Source of the DNA: Tenacibaculum pacificus
GTDB lineage: Bacteria > Bacteroidota > Bacteroidia > Flavobacteriales > Flavobacteriaceae
Assembly: GCF_027941775.1 (NCBI RefSeq)
Contig: NZ_CP115917.1
Location: forward strand, 1,185,001-1,249,000
Direction of reading: 5' to 3'
DNA: 64,000 nucleotides
The notes under the pieces are model-generated. The model was not told the origin of the DNA. It did no database searches and worked only from the letters and a program-made list of their open reading frames with translations. Shown here in pieces: positions 24,913 through 35,983 of this stretch. Position numbers and translations under genes: made by a program. Each line of letters begins with the position of its first letter. Position 1 is the first letter of the stretch.

Positions 24913-25494
24913 CTACAAATTTATTAATTCTTTGTAAAGTTTATGAATAGGAAAGCCCATTACATTAAAATAACTCCCTTCAATTTTAGTAATTGCTATT
25001 TTACCTATCCATTCTTGAATGCCATAAGCACCCGCTTTATCAAAAGGTTGGTAATTTTTTATATAATAATGAACCTCATCATCAGTTAATTTTTTAAAGG
25101 TAACTGTAGTGGTATCGTTAAATATATTTTTAAAATTTTTGTTTGATATACAGATAGAAGTAATAACTTGATGTGTATTATCTGATAAGCTTTTAAGCAT
25201 TTCAAATGCTTCATCGTAATTTTTAGGTTTACCAAGTGCCTTATTATTGTGCCAAACAATGGTATCCGAAGTAATTAATAAATCTTTTTCTGTTAATTCA
25301 TCTTCAAAAGGCTTTGATTTTAAATCAGAAAGAAAATCAGTAATTTCCGAAGCTTTTAAGTTTTCGGGATAAATTTCTTCAACTTCTTTTGTTTTAATGG
25401 TAAAAGGTACGTCTAAGTCTTTTATTAATTCTTGTCTTCTAGGTGAATTTGACGCTAAAATAATGTTGTAGTTTGATAATTTATTTGATAACAT
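24913..25494 (-). CDS. maf: Maf-like nucleotide pyrophosphatase
   Basis: 193 residues of the Maf/HAM1 superfamily, which hydrolyses dTTP/UTP or modified nucleotides and is linked to control of septation. Signature motifs: ASNSPRRQELI (about 14-24), DTIVWHN (about 75) and DKAGAYGIQEW (about 146). Start is ATG at 25494, overlapping the end of the prenyltransferase gene by 14 bases, so translation is probably coupled. Confidence 0.92.
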   Translation of the reverse strand: MLSNKLSNYNIILASNSPRRQELIKDLDVPFTIKTKEVEEIYPENLKASEITDFLSDLKSKPFEDELTEKDLLITSDTIVWHNNKALGKPKNYDEAFEMLKSLSDNTHQVITSICISNKNFKNIFNDTTTVTFKKLTDDEVHYYIKNYQPFDKAGAYGIQEWIGKIAITKIEGSYFNVMGFPIHKLYKELINL

Positions 25495-26386
25495 GTTTAA
25501 GGTAATAAGAGATTATGGGTATTGTTATAAAAGCGATAAAAAAAACAATCTTAAATATTTTAGATAATGTTTTGTAATCATCAGAACTTGAAGCATTCAT
25601 TAAATAGTAAATAAAAACTAAATTCGGAACTGTGCCAAAAAATATGACTAAATAACGTATAGAAACATTATTCACGTATAAAAAAGTGATTGAAAAAGAA
25701 ATAAAACAAATAATAGTACTGATTATTATGGCTGTTTTTTTAGCTCTATTTCTACCTAATAAAATAGGTAAGGTTTTGTTATTGTTTTTATTATCGTGAT
25801 TGACATTTTTTATATCTATAATTACTTCTTGAATAATATTAGCTAAAAAAGATGTAATTACATATAACGAAATAATTACCTGTATTTTAATAAATAAATC
25901 AAGATCTGATGATGAGGTTATATCTACAGGAGAATCAAACCAACAAACAAATAATATAAGAAAAGACCTTAAAAAAGGCCTTAATATATTACTCATAAAT
26001 GTTTTTCCTACAATTTTCTTAGAATATATAAGTATAATAGAAAAACAAATAATAAACAGTAAACTATAAATTGGTTTTTGAATTTTAAAAGATAAAAAGG
26101 TACTTAATAAAAGACCTAATACCCCAAAAATAATAGCGTATTTTTTAGCGTATGGTAGAAAAAAATTATTTGTTATTGATTGTTGCTTTTCTGAATAAAA
26201 AACCACTAAATAATTAGACGAAATAAATAGGAGTATAGCTATTGTTAAAATAGCTAAATCAAAAAAAGAAAGTATTGTTTTAAATCCATAACCGTATAAA
26301 AAAGAATATTTAAATAAAAAAAACACAAACCCTAAGTATAAAAGCATTTTCCAGCGAATAACCTTAAGTAATGTACTAATCATCAT
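25481..26386 (-). CDS. UbiA-family prenyltransferase
   Basis: 301 residues with eight to nine membrane segments. The second Asp-rich motif is clear (DIKNVNHDNKNNNKTLPILLG, split at about residues 196-216), as in UbiA enzymes that attach polyprenyl groups to aromatic rings or to glycerol phosphate. The first motif is weak: SSNYLVVFYSEKQQ has Ser-Glu where two Asp are usual. Flavobacterial proteins in this place are commonly annotated as geranylgeranylglycerol-phosphate transferases. Its ATG overlaps the smpB stop (TAATG) and its end overlaps maf, giving a tight smpB-ubiA-maf unit. Confidence 0.8.
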   Translation of the reverse strand: MMISTLLKVIRWKMLLYLGFVFFLFKYSFLYGYGFKTILSFFDLAILTIAILLFISSNYLVVFYSEKQQSITNNFFLPYAKKYAIIFGVLGLLLSTFLSFKIQKPIYSLLFIICFSIILIYSKKIVGKTFMSNILRPFLRSFLILFVCWFDSPVDITSSSDLDLFIKIQVIISLYVITSFLANIIQEVIIDIKNVNHDNKNNNKTLPILLGRNRAKKTAIIISTIICFISFSITFLYVNNVSIRYLVIFFGTVPNLVFIYYLMNASSSDDYKTLSKIFKIVFFIAFITIPIISYYLKHVIK

Positions 26387-26844
26387 TAATTAAAATCCTT
26401 TTTTATACGAGCTAAGTCTTTTTTATTATCTCTATCTTTCATTGTTTGACGCTTATCGTGATTCTTTTTTCCTTTCCCTAAAGCGATATCTAATTTTGCC
26501 CAACCATTGTCATTTAGAAACAATTTAAGAGGCACGATAGTATTTCCTTTAGCTTCAACTTCTCGTTCTAGTTTTCTTAACTCTTTTTTATTCAGTAATA
26601 AACGGCGTTCACTAGTTGTTTTATGATTAAAGTTATTACCAAAAGAATATTCTTCAATATACATATTGATAACAAAAAGTTCTCCTTGCTCATTAAACTC
26701 ACAAAAACTTTCAGTTATTCTAGCTTTACCAAGTCTTATTGATTTAATTTCAGTACCAGTAAGTTGAATTCCGGCAGTGTACTTATCTAGTATCTCGTAT
26801 TCGAAACGAGCTTTTTTATTCTGTATGTTAATCTTTTTTTGCAT
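26386..26844 (-). CDS. smpB: SsrA-binding protein
   Basis: Binds tmRNA and rescues stalled ribosomes. 152 residues from the ATG at 26844 (MQKKINIQNKKARFEYE). The frame extends to 26889, but that lies in the clpB terminator, so the inner start is correct. Core signatures: AGIQLTGTEIKSIRLGKA, FVINMYIEEY, and the basic tail KGKKNHDKRQTMKDRD that probes the decoding centre. It is the first gene of the smpB-ubiA-maf unit; stop and next start overlap as TAATG. Confidence 0.95.
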   Translation of the reverse strand: MQKKINIQNKKARFEYEILDKYTAGIQLTGTEIKSIRLGKARITESFCEFNEQGELFVINMYIEEYSFGNNFNHKTTSERRLLLNKKELRKLEREVEAKGNTIVPLKLFLNDNGWAKLDIALGKGKKNHDKRQTMKDRDNKKDLARIKKDFN

Positions 26845-26863
26845 AATAATGCAAATATATAAC

Positions 26864-26900
26864 AAAAAAAGGCGGTGTTTTAAAAACACCGCCTTTTTTA
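26864..26900 (-). terminator. terminator after clpB
   Basis: A GC-rich palindrome (AGGCGGTGTTTT with AAAACACCGCCT) lies between A and T runs, downstream of clpB on the minus strand. Confidence 0.88.
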
Positions 26901-26930
26901 ATATATAGATATAAAGAACAATAATTTTAA

Positions 26931-29552
26931 TTAATTATTATTACCAATATTACTATCTGATTGATTTCTAAAAACTAATACCTCATCAAAAACATCTAAT
27001 AAAATATTACTATCTGTAGTTACAGCACCTGATAATATTTCTTTTGATAATTGATTTAATACTTCTTTTTGAATAACACGTTTTACAGGTCTTGCTCCAA
27101 ATTCAGGTTGATATCCTTTTTTAGCTAAATAGGTGATAGCTTCATTCGTAGCATTTAAAATTATATGTTGTTCAGCAATCATCTTTTTAATACTATTCAA
27201 TTGTATTCTTACAATTTGTTCGATATCTTTTTCTGATAAAGGAGTAAACAAGATAATATCATCAATTCTATTTATAAACTCAGGGCGTACGGTTTGTTTT
27301 AATAATCCTAAAACTTCCGTTTTAGCAAGTTCCATTGTTGCATCAACATCATCTTTTAAAATATCAAAACCTTCAAATTTCTCTTGAATTAAATGACTAC
27401 CCATATTTGAGGTCATAATAATGATAGTATTTTTAAAATCAGCAACACGTCCTTTATTATCAGTTAAACGTCCTTCATCTAAAACTTGTAGTAAAACATT
27501 AAATGTATCAGGGTGTGCTTTTTCAATTTCATCTAACAAAACAACAGAGTAGGGCTTTCTACGAACTGCTTCTGTTAATTGTCCACCTTCATCATAACCA
27601 ACATAGCCAGGAGGTGCTCCGACTAATCTACTCACTGAATGACGCTCTTGATATTCACTCATATCAATACGAGTCATCGCATTTTCATCATCAAATAAAT
27701 AATCGGCTAATGCTTTTGCTAATTCTGTTTTACCGACACCTGTAGTTCCTAAAAACAAGAAACTTCCTAAAGGTTTATTCGGGTTTTGCAAACCTGCTCT
27801 TGAACGACGTACAGCATCAGAAACCGCTACAATTGCTTCTTCTTGTCCTACAACACGTTTGTGTAATTCATCTTCTAGTTTTAATAATTTTTCACGTTCT
27901 GATTGAATCATTTTAGTTACAGGAACTCCAGTCCATTTCGCTACAACTTCGGCAATATCATCATAAGTAACTTCTTCTTTAATTAAAGAATTTTCACTTT
28001 GATTCTCTAAAGCTTCTTGTTGAACTTCTAATAATTTTTGAGCTTCTTTTATTTTACCATATCTTAATTCTGCTACTTTACCGTAATCACCATTGCGTTC
28101 GGCTTTATCAGCTTCAATTGAATAATTTTCAATATCTGTTTTTAATTGCTGAACAGCATCTACAACGGCTTTTTCTGATAACCATTTCGCACTTATTTCA
28201 TTACGTTCTTCTTTAAGATTAGCAACATCTTCATTTAATGATTTTAATTTAATGGTATCATTTTCACGTTTTATAGCTTCAATTTCAATTTCTAATTGCA
28301 TTATTTTACGATCAAGAATATCTAAATTTTCTGGTTTAGAATTCATTTCCATACGTAATTTAGAAGCTGCCTCATCCATTAAATCAATAGCTTTATCAGG
28401 TAAAAAACGATTGGTAATATAACGTTGCGATAATTCTACTGCGCCAATAATTGCTTCATCTTTAATACGAACTTTATGATGTGCTTCGTATTTATCTTTA
28501 ATTCCTCGTAAAATAGAGATAGCGCTTTCAGTATCTGGTTCATCAACAATTACCTTTTGAAAACGACGCTCTAAAGCTTTGTCTTTTTCAAAATACTTTT
28601 GATACTCGTCTAAAGTAGTAGCTCCAATTGCTCGTAATTCACCACGCGCCAAAGCAGGTTTTAAAATATTAGCCGCATCCATAGCTCCATCACCGCCACC
28701 AGCGCCAACTAAAGTATGTATTTCATCGATAAACAAAACAATATCTCCATCTGATGAGGTAACCTCTTTTACTACGGATTTTAAACGCTCTTCAAACTCT
28801 CCTTTAAATTTAGCTCCAGCTATTAAAGCTCCCATATCTAAAGAGTAAATTATTTTACTCTTTAAGTTTTCAGGAACATCACCTCTAATAATTCTGTGTG
28901 CTAATCCTTCGGCAATAGCTGTTTTACCTGTTCCTGGTTCCCCAACTAATAGGGGATTGTTTTTTGTTCTTCTAGATAAAATCTGTAATAATCTGCGGAT
29001 TTCTTCATCTCTACCAATTACAGGATCTAATTTTCCGTCTTGGGCTAATTTATTTAGATTATTAGCATATTTATTTAATGAATTATAAGTTTCTTCAGCG
29101 CTTTGAGAAGTAACACGTTCACCTTTTCGTAATTCATCAATGGTTGCTGTTAAGCTTTTTTCAGTAACACCTTGATCTTTTAAAACTTGAGTTATCTGAC
29201 TTTTTGATTTAAAAATAGCTAAAATTAAATGCTCAATAGAAACATATTCATCGGTCATTTTTTTAGCGATAATAGACGCTTCGTTTAATGTTTTATTCGT
29301 TTCACGAGAAAGCATTAATTCCGCTCCAGAAACCTTAGGAAAGCTTTCTAATTGCTTTTCTAGAATCTGTTCTAAAATACTAATATTAATATTTAGTTTC
29401 TTTAATATAAATGGTAACACATTTTCATCAACAGTAAATAATGCTTTAAAAATATGCTCATTTTCTATTTGTTGATTTCCATAAGATTGCGCTAACTGTT
29501 GCGCCTGCTGTATGGTTTCTTGTGATTTTGTTGTATAATTGTTGAAATTCAT
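26931..29552 (-). CDS. clpB: ATP-dependent disaggregase ClpB
   Basis: Hexameric AAA+ chaperone that extracts proteins from aggregates together with DnaK. 873 residues: Clp N domain with two repeats (1-145), first Walker A GEPGTGKT (204-211), coiled-coil middle domain (about 405-520) that binds DnaK, second Walker A GTTGVGKT (near 600) with Walker [13 protein letters not shown], and the C-terminal D2-small domain ([17 protein letters not shown]). Full length. Followed by a strong terminator. No CIRCE element is seen in the 200-base upstream stretch. Confidence 0.96.
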   Translation of the reverse strand: MNFNNYTTKSQETIQQAQQLAQSYGNQQIENEHIFKALFTVDENVLPFILKKLNINISILEQILEKQLESFPKVSGAELMLSRETNKTLNEASIIAKKMTDEYVSIEHLILAIFKSKSQITQVLKDQGVTEKSLTATIDELRKGERVTSQSAEETYNSLNKYANNLNKLAQDGKLDPVIGRDEEIRRLLQILSRRTKNNPLLVGEPGTGKTAIAEGLAHRIIRGDVPENLKSKIIYSLDMGALIAGAKFKGEFEERLKSVVKEVTSSDGDIVLFIDEIHTLVGAGGGDGAMDAANILKPALARGELRAIGATTLDEYQKYFEKDKALERRFQKVIVDEPDTESAISILRGIKDKYEAHHKVRIKDEAIIGAVELSQRYITNRFLPDKAIDLMDEAASKLRMEMNSKPENLDILDRKIMQLEIEIEAIKRENDTIKLKSLNEDVANLKEERNEISAKWLSEKAVVDAVQQLKTDIENYSIEADKAERNGDYGKVAELRYGKIKEAQKLLEVQQEALENQSENSLIKEEVTYDDIAEVVAKWTGVPVTKMIQSEREKLLKLEDELHKRVVGQEEAIVAVSDAVRRSRAGLQNPNKPLGSFLFLGTTGVGKTELAKALADYLFDDENAMTRIDMSEYQERHSVSRLVGAPPGYVGYDEGGQLTEAVRRKPYSVVLLDEIEKAHPDTFNVLLQVLDEGRLTDNKGRVADFKNTIIIMTSNMGSHLIQEKFEGFDILKDDVDATMELAKTEVLGLLKQTVRPEFINRIDDIILFTPLSEKDIEQIVRIQLNSIKKMIAEQHIILNATNEAITYLAKKGYQPEFGARPVKRVIQKEVLNQLSKEILSGAVTTDSNILLDVFDEVLVFRNQSDSNIGNNN

Positions 29553-29763
29553 AATTTTTTATTAATCGTTAACTTAACTTTTTCAGATATAAGGATAAGG
29601 TCAAAAGTAATACCAAGGATTTACACTTGTTAAAAGCAGACAAAGTGTCTTTAAATAAGTTGTTTTACTTAATTTAAAATGACGTTATGTCTGTTTCTTG
29701 TTAAAAAAAAGTAAAAAAGAAAGGTTTTAAAGAAAATATCGACAAATTTAAAAAACAATTAGT

Positions 29764-30156
29764 ATGAGTATATTAAACACATTATTTGGAAATAATAAAG
29801 AAACTAAAAAAGAAAAAATTTCTTTTTTAAATTGGATTCCATTAACCTCATTAGAGCAGTTAGAAGAAATAAAAAATCAATCAAATGAAGAACCTATTGC
29901 TATTTTTAAACATTCAACACGATGTAGTATTAGTAGTGTAGCAATTAATCGATTTGAAAAATCTTTTGATGAATCATTACAAGATTTTAAAGTCTATTAT
30001 CTTGATTTGATTTCTTATAGAGAAGTTTCTAATGAAGTAGGATACAAATTTCAAGTAGTACATCAATCACCTCAGCTCTTAATTATTCAAAAAGAAGTAG
30101 CAATAGCACATGCTTCTCATTACGAAATTGCTGAAATTGATTTAAGAAAATTCTAA
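29764..30156 (+). CDS. ytxJ: bacillithiol-system redox protein YtxJ
   Basis: A 130-residue thioredoxin-fold protein with the single-cysteine motif HSTRCSISS (Cys about residue 58), typical of YtxJ (monothiol bacilliredoxin), which removes bacillithiol from mixed disulphides. Its presence suggests that this organism makes bacillithiol, the low-molecular-weight thiol of many Bacteroidota. The cis-Pro region is HQSPQLLII (about 100). Divergent from clpB, which may reflect shared stress control, though no shared operator is evident. Confidence 0.85.
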   Translation: MSILNTLFGNNKETKKEKISFLNWIPLTSLEQLEEIKNQSNEEPIAIFKHSTRCSISSVAINRFEKSFDESLQDFKVYYLDLISYREVSNEVGYKFQVVHQSPQLLIIQKEVAIAHASHYEIAEIDLRKF

Positions 30157-30196
30157 AAAAGATACCGTTTTTAACGGGATTTATTTAAATACGTCG

Positions 30197-30204
30197 TATT
30201 TTTG
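30197..30204 (+). promoter_or_regulatory. TATTTTTG -7 box for the SF2 helicase
   Basis: A TAnnTTTG match followed by CGTAC lies 23 bases before the TTG start and predicts a leader of about 16 bases. Confidence 0.45.
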
Positions 30205-30226
30205 CGTACTACAAAAAAGCATAAAA

Positions 30227-31798
30227 TTGAGCAACGAAAACACACCTACACAAGAAACCAAAGGAAAAAATTTATACGATTATCAGAAAGAAGCATTGTT
30301 TAAAATATTTAAATGTTTTGAGAATGCTCCTGAAAATTTTCACTTATTATACCAATTACCAACAGGTGGAGGTAAAACAGTGATTTTTTCAGAAATTACA
30401 CGTCAGTTTATTAAACATTATCAAAAAAAGGTATTGATAATGACGCATCGTATTGAGTTATGTAAGCAAACTGCAAAGATGCTTGGAGAATTTGGTGTAG
30501 AGAATAAAATTATCGATAGTAAAGCTGATTTAGAAGATCAAGACAAATACGATTGTTTCGTTGCAATGGTAGAGACTTTAAACAATCGTTTAAATGACGA
30601 GATGTTAGATATTTCTGATGTAGGTTTAGTTATTATTGATGAAGCACATTATAATTCATTTACGAAATTGTTTAAGTTTTTTGATAAATCGTTTGTACTT
30701 GGTGTAACAGCAACACCGTTAAGTTCGAATATCAAATTACCAATGAAAGACAATTATGATGATTTAATTGCAGGTGAAAGTATTGGTACCTTAATACAAA
30801 ACGAATATTTAGCAAGAGCAAATGTATTCTCATATAATGTTGGTTTAACATCTTTAGAAATAGGAGCAAACGGAGATTACACCGTAAAATCATCAGAAGA
30901 TTTATATACAAATACAGATATGTTATCGAAGCTTCTACAAGCTTACGAAGAACGTGCTAAAGGAACAAAAACATTGATTTTTAATAACGGGATTAACACA
31001 TCGTTACACGTGTACGATACTTTTAAAAGGGGAGGTTACCCTATTGCGCATTTAGATAACACGAATACTAAAAAAGAACGTGATGCTATTTTGAAATGGT
31101 TTCATGAAACACCAGACGCAATTATTACCTCTGTAAGTATTTTAACAACTGGTTTTGACGAACCTTCAGTAAAATCAATTATTTTAAATAGAGCAACAAA
31201 ATCATTAACTCTTTATTATCAAATGATTGGTAGAGGGTCTCGTATTTTTAAAGGAAAAAATGATTTTAATGTAATTGATTTAGGAAATAACTTTCATCGT
31301 TTTGGACCTTGGGGTGCTGATTTAGATTGGCATAAAATGTTTAGAGCTCCTAATTTTTATTTAGATAATTTATTATCTGATGAGGAAATTGAAAATGAAT
31401 TTAGATATGAGTTACCAGCTAACGTTAGAGAAGAGTTTTCAAAATCTGAAGATTTATACTTTGATGTAAAAAAGGTTTATATCGAAACGATTCAGGCAGG
31501 ACAATCTTCAAAAAAAGTTTTAGAAAAGTCAATAGACCATCATGCTAAAATTTGTGTAGAAAATAGTGAAGATGTTTTTGATGCTTTAATCTTAGCGAAA
31601 AAACTAGGAGGAGAAATTGATGATAGAATACATCGATATTCTAAATGTATCTGTAAAAGTACTCATAATTTTATTGATTGGTTACAAGATGATTATAGAA
31701 AGAAGTTAAATTCTCATTTACGTTCAAATTTTGATGAGATATATGAAGATATTTTTGGTCATCCGCCACCAGAAGAAGAGGAAGAAGACGAAGAATAA
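30227..31798 (+). CDS. DEAD/DEAH-box superfamily 2 helicase
   Basis: 523 residues. Motif I PTGGGKT (about 46), motif II DEAH (about 138), motif III TATPLS, and motifs V/VI in the second RecA domain (TTGFDEPSV, QMIGRGSR). The arrangement is like the XPB/RecQ-like ResIII group used for duplex DNA or RNA. A Cys-containing stretch (KICVEN, CICKST) and an acidic tail (EEEEEDEE) follow. It starts at TTG (30227), with a -7 box just upstream and no in-frame ATG that would keep motif Q (YDYQKEALF). The specific process is unknown. Confidence 0.85.
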   Translation: MSNENTPTQETKGKNLYDYQKEALFKIFKCFENAPENFHLLYQLPTGGGKTVIFSEITRQFIKHYQKKVLIMTHRIELCKQTAKMLGEFGVENKIIDSKADLEDQDKYDCFVAMVETLNNRLNDEMLDISDVGLVIIDEAHYNSFTKLFKFFDKSFVLGVTATPLSSNIKLPMKDNYDDLIAGESIGTLIQNEYLARANVFSYNVGLTSLEIGANGDYTVKSSEDLYTNTDMLSKLLQAYEERAKGTKTLIFNNGINTSLHVYDTFKRGGYPIAHLDNTNTKKERDAILKWFHETPDAIITSVSILTTGFDEPSVKSIILNRATKSLTLYYQMIGRGSRIFKGKNDFNVIDLGNNFHRFGPWGADLDWHKMFRAPNFYLDNLLSDEEIENEFRYELPANVREEFSKSEDLYFDVKKVYIETIQAGQSSKKVLEKSIDHHAKICVENSEDVFDALILAKKLGGEIDDRIHRYSKCICKSTHNFIDWLQDDYRKKLNSHLRSNFDEIYEDIFGHPPPEEEEEDEE

Positions 31799-31803
31799 AA
31801 AAT

Positions 31804-31838
31804 AAAAAACCAGTTCATATTTTGAACTGGTTTTTTAT
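31804..31838. terminator. bidirectional terminator, helicase and fumarylacetoacetase
   Basis: AAAAAACCAGTTCA pairs with TGAACTGGTTTTTT over TATTT. Confidence 0.88.
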
Positions 31839-31872
31839 TTTAAAATAGGGAATAAGTTGAGGTGCATTTAAA

Positions 31873-33156
31873 TTAAAATTCAATAGCTGGTAAAACTTTA
31901 CCTGTACATTCTCCAAAACCAATACGAACCTCATCATTTTCAGAGTATCCACGCATAATAACAGTATCATGATCGTTGATAAATTTACGCTCAGAACCGT
32001 CATTTAATTTTAATGGGTTTTGACCTCTCCAAGTTAATTCTAACATAGAACCAAAACTATCTTTAGTAGGTCCTGAAATGGTTCCAGACCCCATCATATC
32101 ACCAGCGTTTATAGGACATCCATTTATAGTGTGATGTGCTAATTGTTGTGCCATAGTCCAATACATATATTTAAAGTTTGAATTACAAACAACAGTTTCT
32201 TCTTTTCCCTCTGGTTGAATCGCCATTTGTAAATTAATATCAAAACTATCTTTTCCTTCTTTTTTCAGATAAGGTAAAGGCTCATGTACTTGCTTTGGGT
32301 TATCAACTCTAAAAGGTTGCAAAGCATCTAAAGTTACAATCCAAGGAGAAATAGTAGAAGCAAAGCTCTTTCCTAAAAATGGACCTAAAGGCACATATTC
32401 CCAAGCCTGTATATCACGAGCAGACCAATCATTAAACAAAACCAATCCAAAAATATATTCATCAGCATCTTCAATAGGAATTCTGTCTCCTAAATCGTTT
32501 GCAACGGTAGTTATAAATGCCATTTCTAATTCAAAATCTAATAATTTTGAAGCTCCAAAATTGGGTTTTGTTTCTCCTTCATTAGGTTTTTGTTGCCCAA
32601 CAGGACGACGAACAGGTGTACCTGAAGGGATAATAGAAGAACTTCTACCATGATAACCAATAGGAATATGTAACCAATTAGGTAATAAGGCATTTTCAGG
32701 GTCACGAAATAAAGAACCAACATTTGTAGCACGCTCTTTGCTTGCGTAAAAATCGGTATAATCACCAACTGCTACAGGAAGTTGCATTTCAACATCTTCC
32801 ATTCTAAAAATTACTTGATACTTATGTTCTGCATTATCACGTAATTTACCATTAGTTACATCAAAGATTTCAGCAATTTTATTACGAACTAAACGCCAAG
32901 TTTTACGTCCATCAGCAATAAAATCATTTAAAGTATCTTGTAAGAAGATATCATCAGTTAAAGGAATATCTTCAAAATACCCTAATTGATGTAAGGCACC
33001 TAAATCGATAGCAAAATCACCAATTCTAGTACCAATAGTAATAATATCATCTTTCGTTATAAATACTCCGAAAGGAATGTTTTGAATAGGAAAATCTGAT
33101 TTTTTATTAACAGTTAGCCAAGATTTTCTATTCGGATTATTTGCTGTTATTTTCAT
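31873..33156 (-). CDS. fahA: fumarylacetoacetase
   Basis: Splits fumarylacetoacetate to fumarate and acetoacetate, the last step of tyrosine and phenylalanine breakdown via homogentisate. 427 residues. N-terminal SH3-like domain, then the FAH catalytic core: DFYASKERATNVG (His/Asp/Glu metal-site region), GYHGRSSS, LDFELEMAFI, NDWSARDIQAWEY (metal-binding Asp) and GDMMGSGTISGP. Complete. The rest of the homogentisate pathway is not in this window. Confidence 0.95.
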   Translation of the reverse strand: MKITANNPNRKSWLTVNKKSDFPIQNIPFGVFITKDDIITIGTRIGDFAIDLGALHQLGYFEDIPLTDDIFLQDTLNDFIADGRKTWRLVRNKIAEIFDVTNGKLRDNAEHKYQVIFRMEDVEMQLPVAVGDYTDFYASKERATNVGSLFRDPENALLPNWLHIPIGYHGRSSSIIPSGTPVRRPVGQQKPNEGETKPNFGASKLLDFELEMAFITTVANDLGDRIPIEDADEYIFGLVLFNDWSARDIQAWEYVPLGPFLGKSFASTISPWIVTLDALQPFRVDNPKQVHEPLPYLKKEGKDSFDINLQMAIQPEGKEETVVCNSNFKYMYWTMAQQLAHHTINGCPINAGDMMGSGTISGPTKDSFGSMLELTWRGQNPLKLNDGSERKFINDHDTVIMRGYSENDEVRIGFGECTGKVLPAIEF

Positions 33157-33287
33157 TTAGGGTTCTATTTAGTTTCCTTCAAACCTACATATTTTTTCAA
33201 TTAAAACCAATATTCATTATGAAAAAAAGTTAAAATAATACATTTTATAATAATATAGTATTAGTTCATTGTTATTAATAAAATTAT

Positions 33288-33295
33288 TACATTTG
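33288..33295 (+). promoter_or_regulatory. TACATTTG -7 box for glyA
   Basis: A perfect TAnnTTTG match with a TTG at 33269 about 16 bases upstream. It lies inside the longest open frame of glyA and shows that the real start is the ATG at 33320. Confidence 0.55.
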
Positions 33296-33319
33296 GATAA
33301 TTATTTAACAAAAGATAAG

Positions 33320-34594
33320 ATGCAAAAAGATCATCAAATATTTGATTTAATTCAAGAAGAAAAAGAACGTCAGCTAAATGGTTTAGAATTGATTGCTTCT
33401 GAAAACTTTGTAAGCGAACAAGTAATGGAAGCTCAAGGTTCTATTTTAACAAACAAATACGCCGAAGGATACCCTGGTAAACGTTATTACGGTGGGTGTG
33501 AAGTTGTAGATGTTGTAGAGCAAATAGCAATTGACAGAGCTAAAGAATTATTTGGAGCTGAATACGTAAATGTTCAACCACATTCAGGTTCACAAGCTAA
33601 TACGGCAGTTTTTGCGGCATGTTTAAACCCTGGAGATACTATTTTAGGTTTTGACTTGTCTCACGGAGGACACTTAACACACGGATCACCTGTAAATTTT
33701 TCAGGAAAATTATATAATCCTGTTTTTTACGGAGTAGATAAAGAAACTGGTCAAATTGATTATAATCATTTAGAACAACAAGCTAAAGAACATAAGCCAA
33801 AATTAATAATCGCAGGAGCTTCGGCATATTCTCGTGATATGGATTTTGCAAAGTTTAGAGAAATTGCTGATAGTGTTGGTGCTATTTTAATGGCAGATAT
33901 TTCTCATCCAGCAGGTTTAATTGCTAAAGGAATTTTATCTGACCCAATACCTCATTGTCATATTGTAACGACAACTACTCATAAAACATTACGTGGACCA
34001 CGTGGTGGAATTATTATGATTGGTAAAGATTTTGAAAATCCTTTTGGATTAAAATTAAAATCAGGAAAGTTAAAGAAAATGTCAACATTGATAAATTCTT
34101 CAGTTTTTCCAGGAAATCAAGGTGGACCTTTAGAACACGTTATTGCTGCTAAAGCTGTTGCTTTTGGTGAAGCTTTAACTGATGAGTTTTTAGAATACCA
34201 AATTCAAGTAAAAGAAAACGCACAAGCAATGGCGAAAGCTTTTGTAGCAAAAGGATACAATATTATTTCTGGAGGAACAGACAATCACTGTATGTTAATC
34301 GATTTAAGAAATAAAGATATTACTGGTAAAGATGCTGAAATAGCATTAGGAAAAGCAGATATTACTGTAAACAAGAACATGGTTCCTTTTGATACTCAAA
34401 GTCCATTTGTAACTTCAGGTATCCGTATTGGTACTTCTGCAATTACTACTCGTGGTTTACAGGAAGAGGATATGCAAGTAGTTGTTGATTTAATTGATGC
34501 AGCTATTCAAAATGCGACAAACGAAGAAAAACTTAGTGAAATTAGTGAAGATGTTCATAATTTAATGCAACACCGTAGACTATTTATAATGTAA
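33320..34594 (+). CDS. glyA: serine hydroxymethyltransferase
   Basis: PLP enzyme converting serine and tetrahydrofolate to glycine and methylene-THF, the main source of one-carbon units. 424 residues from ATG 33320 ([18 protein letters not shown]). Key parts: [37 protein letters not shown], and the PLP lysine in [14 protein letters not shown]. The frame is open 17 codons further upstream, but these codons overlap the promoter box. Monocistronic, with a terminator behind. Confidence 0.95.
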   Translation: MQKDHQIFDLIQEEKERQLNGLELIASENFVSEQVMEAQGSILTNKYAEGYPGKRYYGGCEVVDVVEQIAIDRAKELFGAEYVNVQPHSGSQANTAVFAACLNPGDTILGFDLSHGGHLTHGSPVNFSGKLYNPVFYGVDKETGQIDYNHLEQQAKEHKPKLIIAGASAYSRDMDFAKFREIADSVGAILMADISHPAGLIAKGILSDPIPHCHIVTTTTHKTLRGPRGGIIMIGKDFENPFGLKLKSGKLKKMSTLINSSVFPGNQGGPLEHVIAAKAVAFGEALTDEFLEYQIQVKENAQAMAKAFVAKGYNIISGGTDNHCMLIDLRNKDITGKDAEIALGKADITVNKNMVPFDTQSPFVTSGIRIGTSAITTRGLQEEDMQVVVDLIDAAIQNATNEEKLSEISEDVHNLMQHRRLFIM

Positions 34595-34634
34595 GTTAAA
34601 ACTTATTTATAACTCTAACTACTAAGTACAAAAT

Positions 34635-34673
34635 AAAAAAGCACTGATTTTAATTAAATCGGTGCTTTTTTGT
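34635..34673 (+). terminator. intrinsic terminator after glyA
   Basis: AAAAAAGCACTGATTT pairs with AAATCGGTGCTTTTTT (one G-T pair). Confidence 0.82.
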
Positions 34674-34726
34674 ATTGAATGAAAATTAAACACTTATTTA
34701 TTAATACATATATATGAATTTTAACT

Positions 34727-35968
34727 ATGAATGATATTTACATAATTTCAACTGTGCTAATTTTTTTATCCGCAATATTCGGATATATAAATGTTCGCTT
34801 TTTAAAGTTACCAAATACAATTGGTTTAATGATTTTAACCATCTTATTTACCTTAGCTGTTCTTTTACTTAGCACTATAGATCCAACATTATTAAACTTT
34901 GAGAAATCGATTATTTCTCAAATCGATTTTAAAACCTTATTATTAGATGAAATGCTAAGTTTCTTGCTATTTGCGGGAGCATTACACACTAATTTTGATC
35001 AACTTAAAATACAGCGTTGGCCAATATTGTTATTTTCAACATTAGGAGTATTAACCTCAACTTTTTTAGTAGGTATTGTTATGTTTTTTGCACTACAACT
35101 TATTAGTTTAGACGTTAGCTTTATCAATTGCTTGTTGTTTGGAGCATTAATCTCACCAACCGACCCAATTGCTGTGTTAGGTATTCTTAAAAAAGCAGGA
35201 GTTCCTAAAAAATTAGAAACTAAAATTGTTGGAGAATCTCTTTTTAACGATGGTGTAGGTGTTGTTATCTTTTTAACTATTTTTAAAATTGCAGAATCAG
35301 ATACAGCAAACGTAAGTACAATTGACGTATTACAGCTTTTCGGACAAGAAGTAATAGGAGGTATTGGTATTGGATTAATTTTAGGTTGGGTTACATATCG
35401 CTTGTTAAAATCTATTGATGATTTTGATATTGAAGTAATCATCACTTTAGCAACCGTAATGGGAGGAACAGTATTATGTCACAAATTTCATTTATCAGCT
35501 CCTTTAGCGATGGTTACTGCAGGTTTAATAGTAGGAAACGATACAGTAAGAGCTAATTCTATGTCTGAAACTACAGAGAAGTATGTCGATAAGTTTTGGG
35601 AATTACTAGATATCTTATTAAACGCCATTTTATTTGTATTGATAGGAATGGAAATGTTAGTGTTAGTAATAGAAGGGAGATTTGTTTTAGCAGGTTTATT
35701 AGCAATTCCTATCTGTTTAATATGCCGTTATATTTCTTTGTTTGTGCCGATAAAAATCTTTGAAAAAAAATTAGATTTCGTGAAAAACACCGATGTAATT
35801 ATGACATGGGGAGGTTTGAGAGGCGGAATATCAATAGCTTTAGCTTTAGGATTATCTGTAAGTATGGAAAGAGATTTATTTCTAGTAATTACTTATATTG
35901 TAGTTGTATTTTCTATTATAGCACAAGGTTTAACAGTTGATAAATTAGTAAAACGGTTAAAAGAATAA
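34727..35968 (+). CDS. Na+/H+ antiporter (CPA1/NhaP type)
   Basis: 413 residues with about twelve membrane segments, exchanging Na+ or K+ for protons. The transport core has the paired-Asp style motif of CPA1 (SPTDPIAVLGILKKAGVPK and GESLFNDGVGVVIF) and the later WGGLRGGISIALALGLS. There is no long cytoplasmic C-terminal domain, so it is the short bacterial NhaP/YjcE form. Monocistronic; ion preference is not decidable here. Confidence 0.88.
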   Translation: MNDIYIISTVLIFLSAIFGYINVRFLKLPNTIGLMILTILFTLAVLLLSTIDPTLLNFEKSIISQIDFKTLLLDEMLSFLLFAGALHTNFDQLKIQRWPILLFSTLGVLTSTFLVGIVMFFALQLISLDVSFINCLLFGALISPTDPIAVLGILKKAGVPKKLETKIVGESLFNDGVGVVIFLTIFKIAESDTANVSTIDVLQLFGQEVIGGIGIGLILGWVTYRLLKSIDDFDIEVIITLATVMGGTVLCHKFHLSAPLAMVTAGLIVGNDTVRANSMSETTEKYVDKFWELLDILLNAILFVLIGMEMLVLVIEGRFVLAGLLAIPICLICRYISLFVPIKIFEKKLDFVKNTDVIMTWGGLRGGISIALALGLSVSMERDLFLVITYIVVVFSIIAQGLTVDKLVKRLKE

Positions 35969-35983
35969 TTTTATTAGAGTGAT

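Noticed and set aside
34999..35445. Open frame of 148 codons antisense to the Na+/H+ antiporter
   Set aside because: Shadow of a membrane-protein gene; Pro/Thr/Ile-rich without domain signal.
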